Shown in pieces: positions 11,217 through 23,313 of a DNA stretch of 64,000 nucleotides. Every line of letters begins with the position of its first letter. The stretch's first letter is position 1. Source of the DNA: Malurus cyaneus samueli (taxonomy: Eukaryota > Chordata > Aves > Passeriformes > Maluridae). The stretch is taken from NCBI GenBank assembly GCA_009741485.1, contig CM019229.1, positions 4,244,385 to 4,308,384 on the forward strand, given 5' to 3'. Position numbers and translations under genes: made by a program. Under the pieces are notes generated by a model, which saw nothing but the letters and a program-made list of their open reading frames with translations, ran no database searches and had not been told where the DNA came from.

Positions 11217-13340
11217 CTGGGGGGAGTGGGGAAAAAAGTGTGTTAGGTGAGTGTGGAAATTTAAAAGAAAAAACCCCAAAGGTGTGTTTTGGCCCTATAT
11301 CAGAGCACTGCACTCTTCAGGAGCTGTTGTGATAACAATATCTGCAAAATAATAATGAGTTCACCAACACCTGGACTCAAAGAACTTCACTGGATCATTT
11401 CTCTCCAGAGCAATGTGCCCCAGCAAATGATCCACCAGCTCCATGGCCCAGACACTCCCTACCCTCACACTGCTGGGATTTGATTCCCACTCTCTGCAGA
11501 AATGTGGGCCAGTGCAATTATTCTGCTCTGCAATCAGAGCATCGCTGCCCCAGCTCGTGGAAGAGGTGTCCAGGAGGCACCTGGAGCTCAGGGCACACCT
11601 GGGCTGCTCCCACTTCACCTCTTGAGCTCAAAGTGAGTGAATTGGCCCAAACAACTTCTTGTTTGAGTTTTCTCAAACCAGACACTCCACCACCCTCTCC
11701 CTCCTGCGCGTTAGAAGCAAATTCCTGCCAAAAATATTTTCTTATGAAATCTTACGCTTCTTTATTTTGCGAAATGTATTTTTCCCCACTGGCATCTGGG
11801 AATATGCATCATCTAATTAGCCAAATAGATTTTCAGTTCAGCCCAATCATTTCCTTATCTAACATCTGAGGCCCAGCATCGCTTGGGGGATTTTGCAGGC
11901 ACAGAGGTCCTCATTAACTCTGATCTTCAATTACATTGATTATAAGACTGCCTCCATAACAGTGCTGCACAGATCAGAGGGGAGCCAAAAAACCTCTGCC
12001 ATTAAGTGGTGTTTTGCAAAACTTACCAGGGTAAAACCCTCTAAAAAGAGGGGAGAACAAACCTGCAAGGAAGGATGGGCAAGGGGAGCTGCCAGGTAGC
12101 CCAGGAACCCACAGCCACCTTTCCACTAAGTGTGAGGACTTGCATTGTGGGGAAAATTCACAACCACTGTCTGAAGATTCAACTCTTTCTCAGAGATTAC
12201 CCAAGGACAGAAAGTCCATAGATCCAGGGCCTATCATCATTAAACTTTCAGGCCCATGACCTTAGTAAAGAACTGTGACATCATTTCTCTAAGCACCAAC
12301 TTACTTTGAAGAAAGCCAAGAGATAAAAAAAAGCAGGACAATAAACCCACAGCAGCAGCCACTCCACAGGAACCTACTTGAACACAAACTCTGGATCTCT
12401 TTTTGAAGAGGATCCCTGATGCCTTGCAAGAGAGAGCCCTCCTCACCCTCATCCTGCCCCACATCATCCATGCAAAGATAAAGCAAGCAAAGCATCCCAG
12501 GGAGTGCCCTCATTTTCAGACATCCCAAGATCTCAGCACCACCCAAATCCAAGCCCTAGTTTCACATAAATGCCATTCTTTGACACTCAGAGTGTTTATA
12601 TACCACAAACATATTCAGAGATGTATCTCTGCACTCCAAGCCAGTGGAGGCTGCCAAGCACTGACTGCTCAAGCAAATGAGAATTAGGCTCAGGCTCCTG
12701 CAGCTCTGGAGACACAGCAAGGCAGGAGCTGTCCCTCCAAGGCTGCAGGATACATCTCAATCAGACACAGCAGCAAATCCCTGGGTAAACCCCCCAGCAC
12801 CACTGGAAAGAGCAAAAACACTGAGCACAAAGAAGTTTCTCAGAGCCACGTGGTTCTATCTCTAATTACTCTTTTGGATGAATTTTTAAAGATAGCTTTA
12901 AATAACAATAACAACAATTGCTGGTTCCTTTTACCAGACAGAAAAGCATCGTGAACCCTTTGGGAATGTTTACTATTTACGTGTAGGTGTCTGTGCAGTA
13001 ACCCGTCAATTTTGTTTTCCTCCTGATTTTTGCAGCTCCCTAATAAAGAGGAAAGCTTGGGAAGCACGTAAAGTTGTTTTGAGACTCGGCTACAGACAAC
13101 TCCCTCTGCACCAAGGACTGAAGAGCGAAACCAGCAGCTCTCGATTAAATCCCTACTTAATGAACCCCACTTCTGGTGAAAATACAGCCTGGAAGGAACA
13201 GAAGCAAACCCGACACAAAGCAGACACATCATTAACATTCAGAGAGATGGAGGTGGCTGCAGCTGGAACAGCATCTTTGCCCAGGAGCTGCTGCAGACAG
13301 GGGAAGAGCCTGTGGTCAGGTGGGACCTCTGGAGATCCCC

Positions 13341-13729
13341 AACATGGAATTATTTAGGTTGGAAAAGACCTCTCAGACCATCAAATCCAACTGCTTTCCC
13401 AAGGTGACCAGGTCATGTCCCCAAATGCCATATCCTCACACTGTTTAAATCCCTCCAGGGATGGGGACTCCACCACTGCCCTGGGCAGCTGTGCCAGGGC
13501 TGAACAAACCCTTTCTGGGAAGAAATTTTTCTTTCTATCCAACCTAAACCTCCCCCTGGTGGAACTTGAGGCCATTTCCTCTTCTCCTATTGTTATTTAG
13601 GAGGAGAGGCCAAACCCCACTTGGTTCCACCATCCTGTCAGGGGGTTCCAGAGAGTGAAAAGGTCACCCCTGAGCCTCCTTTTCTCCAACTCCCTCAGCT
13701 GCTCTTCATCAGACTTGTGCTCCAGCCCA
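13341..13729 (-). mobile_element. CR1 LINE 3' fragment, minus strand
   Basis: On the plus strand the block opens with GGTTGGAAAAGACCTCTCAG. It continues with CR1 landmarks such as the 'ccctccagggatggggactccacc' region and 'ctttctgggaagaaattttt'. It ends with GACTTGTGCTCCAGCCC. This is the reverse complement of an avian CR1 3' end, 5'-truncated as usual. It is about 390 bp and well diverged. No intact ORF2 is present. Confidence 0.9.
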
Positions 13730-13959
13730 AAATACCAGCTCCAGGTATTTTGAAGATTAATTACTTAATTTGATTTTTGTAAGTCTGATTGATAAATTAT
13801 CCTCCTCATCAGGTTTTTGAGGGATTTTTGTGTGTTTATTTGAAAAGCAGAAGTGAAAACATTTGAATCCAAAATTCCTGAATTTGGCTCAGTTGTAAAA
13901 TGGAGATTTTTCTACCTCAGCCTAAAAAAACCCAAACCTGGGGAAACTAAAGGGTTTAG

Positions 13960-14011
13960 TTTCCTTCCTTCCTTCCCTTTCTTTTCTTCCCTTTCCTTCC
14001 TCCCTTCCTCT
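13960..14011. repeat. polypyrimidine CTTCC microsatellite
   Basis: About 50 bp of C/T-only sequence on the plus strand, dominated by TTCC and CTTTC units. It lies just downstream of the CR1 fragment. Confidence 0.9.
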
Positions 14012-15896
14012 GAGGAGGGAGAAGATAACTCCCAGCAAGGAAACTTCTCCCATCTCTGAGGCTGAGTGTGTGCTAAGATTTCAAGAGATGTTCACAGACA
14101 CTCATCACCTTCGCTCCCATTGAAAACACAAACAAACAAACACCCCATTCTTGACCCCTTTATAGCTTGTCTGGGAAGTAAACAACAGGAAAAGGCATTC
14201 TGCAAATATTTTGAAAGCAAAAATTCTGTTGATTTCAAAGCCTTTTCACAAAATTTTCCTCCTCGCTTTCAAAGAATCCCCACGCAGAAAGCAGTTTTCA
14301 AAAGTCGCTGTCGCGCACGTATCAAAACCACCTTGGAAAGCTCACAAAGGGCAGGTTGAGGAACAAATCTTTTTAGACACTACTGAGAACAAACATTTTC
14401 TAAGCAAGAGCTGTTTCAAACACCTGCAGCTTGCTGGGAACATCAGCTGGGCTTGTTTTCCCCAATGTTCATGTCTTGATGGAGGGTAGGAGAGTGATGG
14501 GGGGCTTGAGGGGTGTAGAACCCACTGCAAACCCCCTCCTAAAACCTTCCTCGAGCACTTCAGACCCTTCTAAATCACCCCCACACCCAGTTTGAAGCAC
14601 ACTTTCAGCTCCCAGAGCAGACCCCAGCACTGACACTCTCTGAAGATTTGGAGGGACCATCCCCTACGCTGTGCTCTGCTGCCAACCTCCCAGGTGGCTT
14701 CCTAGACACAAATTTTGAGATTCCCACTCAAAAATTTGCTGAAATTCCCCTTCAACAGAGACATTTAGGGCTCAGGGTAAAACAACCATCAGCCAAACAA
14801 GAGAACACAGCAACAAAACAACAACTCTCCACCACCTCCCAGGAACCCCATTGCAGGATATGCCCCTCAAATGCTGTTGGCAATGCCATGGAACAGTGTG
14901 GAGAGCACCAGGACATAGCTGCAGCCCCCTCCCAGCTCCACGAGGTCCAGCAGCCCCTCGGGGATTGATTTGTTTGGGTTTCTCTGCGCGTGTGTTTTCC
15001 GCTCCTTCCCCAGCGCTGATCAAAGCCGGAGGAGTTAAGGCGGCGTCAGAAGTTCACGTCTCTCATGCTGGGGTCTCCTTCAAAGTTCAGTGGAATTGCT
15101 TAAGCCCTGACAAAAGAGGCTTGAAGTTTTGACATTTCAGAAATCATTTTCAAGAACACAACAGGATAAAACAGCTCAGAAGAGATATCCAACAAGGGAA
15201 AAGAACAAAGCACCCAAAAGGCAGCCAAAAGGGTCTGGCTTTTCCTTTCTCTTTCTCTTCAAGGGAAAAGATCAAAACGTAATTTTTTTTGAAGAACATC
15301 TATTTCTTCCTCCCTCTGCTCTTTTTGTAATCTTTGGTCCATTCAGTGTTTCTTGGCCAGCAAAACTCCTTTTCATCTAAAATTAGTATTTGTGTTGGGG
15401 AGCAATGGGAGGTCATACTATAGATTGCTATTAATGTATCCATCCCTATACTATCATACAATTCTAATCCTGTTACAGACTTTTTTATGATTTCTAGAGG
15501 AAAGATGATCCCTCTTGCTTCATTCTATAGGTACAAAGAACAACCCTATTTGATTTCATTAGAGACCCTTTTTTTTCCATGATAAACTTGAAAGAACATT
15601 GCCCAAAGAGAGAACTCCTCCCCTATCAGCTCTTCCCCTTGATCAGCTCTCCCTCTCCTGTCCTGGTTCCAGGGCATGAAAACTTCTGCTTCTTAAATTT
15701 CTCCTAGGATATTCCAAAGAATCAGATGGATTTTGGATGCCCAGGATACCCATGTACTGACCTAAGCAAAGAAATGGGGCTTGGGGCAAGATAGCACCCA
15801 CAGATTAACACAGTGCTCAGCTTTACCATCCCTCTCCTGCTCAGCACAAAACCAGGCAATCTGGGAATAATTTAAATCATTTTAAGTCAAACTCTT

Positions 15897-15991
15897 AGTT
15901 CTGTGGTCTAGTTTGAATGCAGGGATCGCATCACACCAGGTTCAAATCCAAGACGAGCCCCTTGTTTTTTTTTTTTTTTTTTTTTTTTTTT
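15897..15991 (+). other. weak tRNA-like block followed by a 27-nt T tract
   Basis: GTGGTCTAGT at 15903-15912 resembles a Pol III A box as found in tRNA-Glu. GGTTCAAATCC at 15939-15949 matches a B box, at tRNA-like spacing. A run of 27 T follows at 15965-15991. The T stem would pair poorly (about three of five pairs) and I cannot build an acceptor stem. It is at best a decayed tRNA pseudogene or SINE head, or it is chance similarity. Confidence 0.3.
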
Positions 15992-17755
15992 CCCCCATCC
16001 AATTATTTCTCTCTTGGATCAAGGGGAAATGCTAAACCAGAAAGTTACGATGGAAAGATCTGAAAGCAGCACCAGGCTTTGGACACACCTTGCATTCAGT
16101 CCTCCCTCAGCTGAAGTATTCCCAGTTTACATCTCACAGTGCTTGGCCCCAGGCTATATTTTCAGCACATGAACTGTACCCATGGGCTCTCACATCCCCA
16201 ACTCAACAAGGACCAAACCCAACCCCTTGAAACATCACCAGTCCTGCCAGAGCTCCTCCACCCTGGCAAGAAGAAGTCAATTAGCAATACAAGCCCGTGT
16301 GTAATTACAGCTCAGACTGGAACAACCTTTCCTGGGGGAGGAGCAGGGTTACAATTAAAGCGTTAAACAGCTCTTTCTTGATCATTCTGACAGACTCTTT
16401 CTTTGGGTTTTCTTGTCAGTCAGTCTTGATTTCTCCAGGGCTGAGCTTCTGACAAACAACACACCTAGTTAACTTTATAAGGCAGGTGATGGCTCAGCCA
16501 GCTTTTCCCAAACCCAAGTGAGAAGGGATCTGCCCTCCCTGCCTTGTGATCAAGCTCAGGCTGCAGTGAGATCTCCCATGGCAGCATCAGACAAGATAAT
16601 TGTGGAGCTCTTGGTAAGAGCACATCTCTGTCCTCAGAAAGCATCTGGGCCAGCAGTGGCTGAGACAGAAATGAGACTCCTGAATTCTCCGTATCTCCCA
16701 ACTCCCACGCTGCAGCCTGGGGCTCTTTAGCAGTGATGCTCTCCAGATATCAGAAAAGGGCTCAGGGAAATCCAGCCTAAATCTGATCACATCACAAAGC
16801 ACCGAGGAGCTGTGATAAGTTTGTTCTATGAAGGCAGAAGCCAATGTTTGCATCTCTCCATCTATGGGAGGGGAGCAGGTTAGCTGGACAAAGATGTGGC
16901 ATCCCTCCCAAATCAGAGGGTAAAAGGTGTTGGCAAAGCTCAGGGAGTGCCAGGAGATGTCTCCTGGCCAGGGTGGGCACTTCCTGCCTCTCTCAGGATG
17001 CAAGAACCACTACTGCTGCCACCATCCAAACACCAACCCCAATCCCTCTGGCTCTGCTCCAGCGAATCCTGCAAAGGAGAGGGAACAGGAATTTGGTTTC
17101 CCTTGCAGATGGAGCTTCCCCAGGAGCTGGGAATGCCTGTGGCAGGCACAGGGCTGGGGGAGCTGGGCAGCAGCTGAGCGGGTTTCACAAGCCTGTCAAA
17201 GCCACGATAAAAACATGATGTACTTCAGCCTCCAGAATCTTATTAGTTCTTCATGCAAAGAGCGTTCACGCCGTAAAACCGTCTTGGAATCCCTTTGATC
17301 CGCGCTGATACAGTTCATAAATTGATGTTAATATTTAGAGTTCATGTCTGGTAACGCTGCAGCCATTTGCTCACATTTTCTTGCCAGGCAAGCAGACCCG
17401 GGAGCGGGAGCGAGCTGTAACACGGGCAGGGAGGTGACCCCGCTGATTGCGAGCTGATGAAATAAAATGCAATTTGTAAAGCTGCCCCAAACACGGCCAC
17501 CTTACAGGAAACACGCAGGGTTTGGGGCAGCCAGACGTGACACTGAGTCTGCCTCAGCAAAGTGTTGCTTCTGTCAAAGCCCTGAACCAGGTCTCCATGC
17601 AGCAAAAACCCTGGGGGGAAAAGCAGTACAAGAAAAAGCTTATTTTAAGCCGGTCAGTTCCTTCTGGTGATTTCAGAAGGGAACTTGTGGGGCTGGGAGC
17701 AGCTGCAGAATGTGGGGGACCCCAGTGGCAGAATCCTCTGAAAGCTTGGAGAGAT

Positions 17756-17893
17756 GACAGAATCGCAAATGGTTTGGGTTGGAAGGGACATTAAAGATCA
17801 TCTTGTTCCACCCCTCTCCCATGGGCAGGGACATTTTCCACCAGACCAGGTTGCTCAGAGCTCCATCCAATCTGACCTGGGATTGCTTTGAGA
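17756..17893 (-). mobile_element. CR1 LINE 3' fragment, minus strand
   Basis: The block carries ATGGTTTGGGTTGGAAGGGA and then a CATGGGCAGGGAC segment and a ACCAGGTTGCTCAGAGC segment. All are hallmarks of the reverse complement of the avian CR1 3' region. It is about 140 bp and fades into unique sequence. Confidence 0.9.
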
Positions 17894-18616
17894 TCCGATT
17901 TCTCTCTCCATCCTTCTGGTACAAACCTGGGGAGCATCACCTGTAAATCAGAGAGTGGTCTCCAGCTTCTCCTTGCTGCCAAATGGGATGGGGACACAGC
18001 CAGCCCCTGCTTCCTGGGGCTCATTTCTTCATGGCCACATGTCCAGCACATCCTGAGCTCCCTGAGGACACGAGGCAATGCTTGGTCACCTCTGAGGGCT
18101 GCACAAGATTGAGCAGGAAACGTCAAAACCAAACAATTTAGAGCAACACTTTTAATTAAAACCCAAATGAGAAGTTGTTGCTAGTCCCAACAATTGCAGT
18201 CAGCAGAGCAATCTTCAGGGAAAATTAACACAGGCTGCTAATAGCAGCATCCAATTCACTGGCATCTTGGAGGAAACAGTGGCAGGGGGAGGCAGGAAAT
18301 AATCTGCAGATGAAACAATTACTGATCAGCTGCGTGGCAAGGACAGCGCGGCATCGCTCAGGCGGGCAGGCGCAGATGCACCGAGATTAAAAGAATAAAC
18401 AAAAAGAAGCTCCCTCTCCACCTCTGCTGTCTTGTCAGATGTTCCAACCCAAAACACGGTCTCAAGTGGAAATTGCAGTTCTGCTGCTCTCTTGGCTTTG
18501 CAAGGGGGAAGATGGGTTTGCTCTCAGGGCCGTGTTCATCCTGGGAAGGTTCATCCACGCTTGCAGGAGGGACAGAGACATCACACGGGCAGCTCGTCAG
18601 GGTGGGGACATCCCAT

Positions 18617-19366
18617 ACCAAGCTCTGACCCTACAGTGTGCCCACACCAAGCTCCAACCCCACAGAGAGGACTGTTCCTGCCCACTCTGAGGTCCAACCC
18701 CACAGTGATGACCCTGCCTGCCCACTCTGAGCTCCAACCCCACAGTGATGACCCTGTGTGCCCACTCTGAAGCTCCAACCCACAAGTGATGACCCTGTCC
18801 TGCCCACACAAGCTCCACCCCACAGTGATGACCACTGCCTGCCCACACCAAGCTCCAACCCCACAGTGATGACCCTCCTGCCCACACCAAGCTCCAACCC
18901 CACAGTGATGACCCTTCGTGCCCACCACCAAGCTCCAACCCCACAGTGATGACCCTGAGCGTGCCCACACCAAGCTCCAACCCCACAGTGATGACCCTGC
19001 GTGCCCACACAAGCTCCAACCCCACAGTGATGACCTGCCTGCCCACACCAAGCTCCAACCCCACAGTGATGACCCTGCGTGCCCACACAAGCTCCAACCC
19101 CACAGTGATGACCCTGCGTGCCCACACCAAGCTCCAACCCCACAGTGATGACCCTGCCTGCCCACACCAAGCTCCAACCCCACAGTGATGACCCTCCCTG
19201 CCCACACCAAGCTCCAACCCCACAGTGATGACCCTGCGTGCCCACACAAGCTCCAACCCCACAGTATGAACCTGCCTGCCCACCCAGCTCAACCCACCAA
19301 GTGATGACCTCCTGCACACCAAGCTCCAACCCACAGTGATGACCCTCCCTGCCCACACCAAGCTCT
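18617..19366. repeat. 40-bp minisatellite, about 19 units
   Basis: The unit is about 40 bp: CCCACACCAAGCTCCAACCC followed by a CACAGTGATGACCCTGCCTG half. Units vary by substitutions and by 1-2 bp indels, especially toward the right end. The minus strand is G-rich. Overlapping open frames of 220-260 codons on the minus strand come from the repeat and are not genes. Confidence 0.95.
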
Positions 19367-21289
19367 CTGCACCACTCTGCACACCAATCCCACAGCCCAG
19401 CGAGGTGCAGAGGGATCACCACATCATCCCTGGCACACGTCCCTGAAGAGGAGGGAGGAAGGCTGTAAACACCCCATTCTGTCTTTGACAGAAACCTGCT
19501 TTATGCCCTTTGCTTTATTCCCACTTGTAAAACAAAGCCCTACAAGCCCCTCACAAACAGCTCTTTCTTTCCTCTGCTCCACCGAGGATCTCACCCACCT
19601 CTCCCACCCAAGTACAAACATCCACCCACATCGTATATAACCTCTCACAGGCTGTAAAAACGGGAAGCTTTAATTGATACCATATTTCACTCTGTTGTGC
19701 AGCAAGGACGTACTCCAGGCTGAGCCCTCTGAGTATCTTTCTCCAGCCCTGCCTTCCCCTGCAAGCCGTTCCCATTGCTCCAGCTCTACTTTTTTGAATT
19801 ATTACTTACAAGAAAAAAAAAAAACAAAACCAAAAAAAACAACCATTGAATGTCGAGCTGAGTGGCTCACATATTCATAAGAGGTTTTATTACTCAGATG
19901 GAGGGGCTCTCTTTCCTTTCTTCCCCCCCTCTGACATGGCTAAAGGGTCCTCTAAATAATGCCTTGCATTTCCATATCCTCATAAAAACCACTATGGTTC
20001 TTTCCATAAATCTAAGGCACCTCTGAAATCAGCCCAACTCCTTCTGCTCAGCACGGGCAGGGGCTGCCTCGAAACACAAAGCCCTGGAGCAGCAGAAGGG
20101 AGGAGAGGATGCTCCCACCACTGCATTCGAGGAGGATTTAGAGGCACCAACTCATTTCTGGGAAGCAGGAGGTCCCAGCCCTCCCTGCCAACCACGGCAG
20201 CTCCTGCCAGGCTCTCCTTGATCCAGCTGCTCCGTGAAGTGAAGGCACAGCAGCTGTACAAACCAGGCAATAACTGCTCAGCAGGGAGCGAGGCAGGGGG
20301 ACCCCATCACATGAACAAAAGGAAGAAAACAAACCGAGGGAGAAATAAGGGCAATAGAGACAGGCTGGTTATTATAGAACTGCTGCTTGGAATGTATCCT
20401 CCCAGCCTGGCTGCCAGTTGGCTTCTGGTCCCAGTCCTTCCCTCCCCTTTCCCACCCTGTCGCTCCAGCAGGCTCTGGAGCTGCTTTCTCTAATGCCATT
20501 CTTACTGCAGAAGGAAAAGCTGCTCTTCTCCGAGGCTGGAGACATTCGGGGAGGCTTCCCCCCTCTTTCTTTTCTTGGCTCTGGCTGCTGGCACGGCAGA
20601 ACTGCCTGGCATCTATTTAAAGTTTCCTTCAAAGCCCAGTTCTCATCGTCTAGGAGAGGGATTTCTTTCAGCCTCTGCCTTTGTTTGGCTTCTCCTGCAG
20701 AGGTGCCGGCAGCGGCTCCGCTTTCAGCTTTTCCTTGGCTCCCATTGAAATCCCACATTTCAAAAGGGAACCAGAGGGCACCGCTCCCTCACATGGGAAC
20801 ATCTCCCGTGAATGCCCCATCCCTGCTTTCTCGCAGAGCCCGCCTCACCATCCTGTGCAACACCAAAAGGAACAGTTTCATGAACCAGACAATTTCAGCG
20901 ACACAGACACGGTGCCACCGGCGGGTGCCACGCCAGAAGCTGCTCCGAGACTGATCAAAGCTCGCAGACTCTGCCAGGCCACAGGGAGGCTCGTGCCAAC
21001 CCCCTTCAGCACCCTGTAAAAAGCAGATTTAAACCCCCACGGGAGCTCTCCATGTCCCCTCTCCTCCATCAGACTCCAGGTGCAGAGCCTCGGCGAGCAC
21101 ATCCAGCCACATTTTTTCCTGCTGAAAAATTACTGAAATTTCCCAGCCCAGCTCAGTTCTGCAACATCTTTAAATGCTTTGTAATATTTTGCTGCCAGTT
21201 GGGTGGCGCCTTGGGATTTGCTGTTATTCAGAAAGAAGGGACAACTTTAAGAGCTTTTTCCCTTCCCAGGCAAGGGACTGTCACTGCAT

Positions 21290-21610
21290 AAAGTGATGAG
21301 ATTTCAGGGAAAGTGATAGCCACTGCAAAATGTCTTGGCTGCTTCTATGGGAAGATTTTGACTGTTTCTCATAAAAAAAAAATATTAAAAAAAGTTTTCA
21401 CCGTTTGTAATTATATTTTACAGTTTCATTACAAAGCTCATTTTAATTCTTCTCCAAACCGTTGTTACCAGTCCTCTTGCCACTTTCTCTTCAGAAAAGT
21501 CATTAAGTCGGGACTGGAGATCATCCCATTTCCCCCAGTTTCAAGGATATTAATCTGTTTTATTGGTATTTCATTGTCATTTTCATTTGAGTGTTCCCTG
21601 CATTTGCATA
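21290..21610. promoter_or_regulatory. AT-rich intronic island, candidate conserved noncoding element
   Basis: This AT-rich block within GC-rich intron contains several TAAT/ATTA cores and an A tract. No repeat family is recognised. The regulatory reading is inference only. Confidence 0.22.
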
Positions 21611-22033
21611 ATTTGCATTGCCACCCCTTTCCTGGTGACAAGCACAGGCTCAGATTTTCACTTTCATTCTACAGAGTCTCACTGCATTTTGTTTATTTTC
21701 TTTTTCAGGACACACCGCCTTCCCTGGGCCAGAACCAGAAGCTGGGAGCAGGATGCTGAGGTCCTGTCTCCATCACTGCCTTCCTGGCTGACCCTCAACA
21801 AGCACCAGAACCAGTGTGAAATCCCAGTATGAGTGCTGAACTGGACAGTGCCCATCCCAAAGGGACATAAATCAGCATTGGAGCATCATTCCCCAAATGC
21901 AAGAGTTCCTGTTCTCCAGATGCTTGGAATAATGATCTGTGAAGATAACAAATATTCATGAGCAGCTTGGACAATCCTCAAAGCCTTTCAGAAACAGGTC
22001 AAGGTGTGGACAAGTCTCTTGTTTCAGATCATT

Positions 22034-22180
22034 AAATCACAGAATGGTTTGGCTTGGAAGGGACCTTAAACATCCTCTCATTCCAACCCCCTGCCATAGG
22101 CAGGGACACCTTCCACCAGAGCAGGTGGCTCAGAGCTCCATCCAAACTGGCCTTGAACGTTTTCAGGGATTTGGCATCCA
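22034..22180 (-). mobile_element. CR1 LINE 3' fragment, minus strand
   Basis: It begins CACAGAATGGTTTGGCTTGG and continues through a CCATAGGCAGGGACACC segment and the 'catccaaactggccttgaac' segment. It is the reverse complement of the avian CR1 3' end. A similar fragment lies 4.3 kb to the left in the same orientation. Confidence 0.92.
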
Positions 22181-23166
22181 CAATTTGATGTTATCTCCTT
22201 GTGTCCACACTGACATTCAGTTTCTCCAATGTGTGAACATGAAGCAGACATTCTCCTGTTTCCCACAAGGGTCAAGCTGTGACCACTGGGATAGCCCAGA
22301 TACCCAGAGATCACTCTTAGCAGGGCTAATCCCACTTCAAACACCCTGGTGACTCCCACTCTGCCATGGGGTGCTGATTTCAGCCCTTCTCCACCATCCC
22401 TGCAGCTCTCATCTCACTCTGTCTCTTTAACCATTTCCCCCTCCCCAAAATATTAATCCCCCAAGAGCTCCACCCCAAAGCTCCCAAAGCAGGGGGTTAT
22501 CCCAGAGCTGGCTGCTCCAGGACACCCCAGCAGCTGGGGATGCACTCAGTATGTTTCTGGCAGGAGGAAAGTGCCCCTCTGCATGCCCCAGGCAGCGAGA
22601 CGACTGCGGGAGCTGAGGAATTGGAACCGACTGAATAATGGGTCCTGTCTGCTGGAAGAAAATGAAATTTGCCCTCATGTTACTGAAAACTTGCACTTGA
22701 CGCTCACTGCACATTATAAAGAAAAGGTCAGTGAAACACAACAAATGCAAGGAGCCCAGTTGGAGAAAGCAATAAATAGTGACAGCAGCACTCGTCTAAT
22801 TTTTCAAAGCATCTCTGCCTTTGCTCAAACCCCAGCAATTCCACTCTGTGCTGGAGTGAAAGGGATGGGATGGAAAGGCTGGAAATGGTTGGGATGAGCA
22901 GCTCTGCTGCTGCAGGACAGCAGGAGGCCTGTCTGTGCAGCTCCCAGGGCTCCTCCACGAGCTTGGAGGAGAACAGGAATATCCATCAGACACAATTAGC
23001 ACCAACGATACCAACGATAATATTCATTGACGTGATGGAGATTTTGGCCTCAGGCTCGCAGATGTGATTCTGGAAAGGGAGGTCCCTGCAGTCAAACACA
23101 TCCGGGGCAATTCCCAAAGAGAGGAACCTCCCACACACACCCAGTGGGGCAGCAGGGGGGTCTTAC

Positions 23167-23313
23167 CATCGGCAATGAAGTGCTCGGGGACGTGGAGGGT
23201 CACCTTGACGGTCAGCGGGCAGGAGAGCTGCGAGCCGCACACCACGGCCAGCACGCAGGAACTGACCGCGATCAGCGTCAGCGCCGTCTTGTTCACAGGG
23301 CTCTTCATGGAAC
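23167..23313 (-). CDS. ASTN2: astrotactin-2, internal exon (3rd visible), second transmembrane segment
   Basis: This 147-nt exon encodes GSMKSPVNK, then the hydrophobic span [18 protein letters not shown]. It continues with SQLS and [19 protein letters not shown]. The hydrophobic span is the second transmembrane helix of ASTN2, after which the chain enters the lumenal/extracellular side. The exon is phase 1-1 and a multiple of three, so skipping it would keep the frame but delete the membrane anchor. The acceptor is CCTTGCAG/GT and the donor is GATG/GTAAGA. In mammals, from memory, the residues after the exon junction are Leu-Leu where this reads Ser-Met. Confidence 0.95.

Larger units (their letters stand above)
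11217..23166 (-). other. ASTN2: ASTN2 intron (about 12.0 kb)
   Basis: This intron separates the TM2 exon (23167-23313) from the EGF-module exon (11049-11216). It contains three CR1 fragments, a CTTCC microsatellite at 13960-14011, a weak tRNA-like block plus T tract near 15.9 kb, a 40-bp minisatellite at 18617-19366 and an AT-rich island at about 21.3-21.6 kb. The region 15.1-16.0 kb is AT-rich and poor in open frames. I see no exon in it. Confidence 0.85.

Noticed and set aside
18581..19422. Three overlapping 222-263 codon minus-strand frames
   Set aside because: They are translations of a 40-bp minisatellite in different frames. Simultaneous openness in all phases shows repeat origin.
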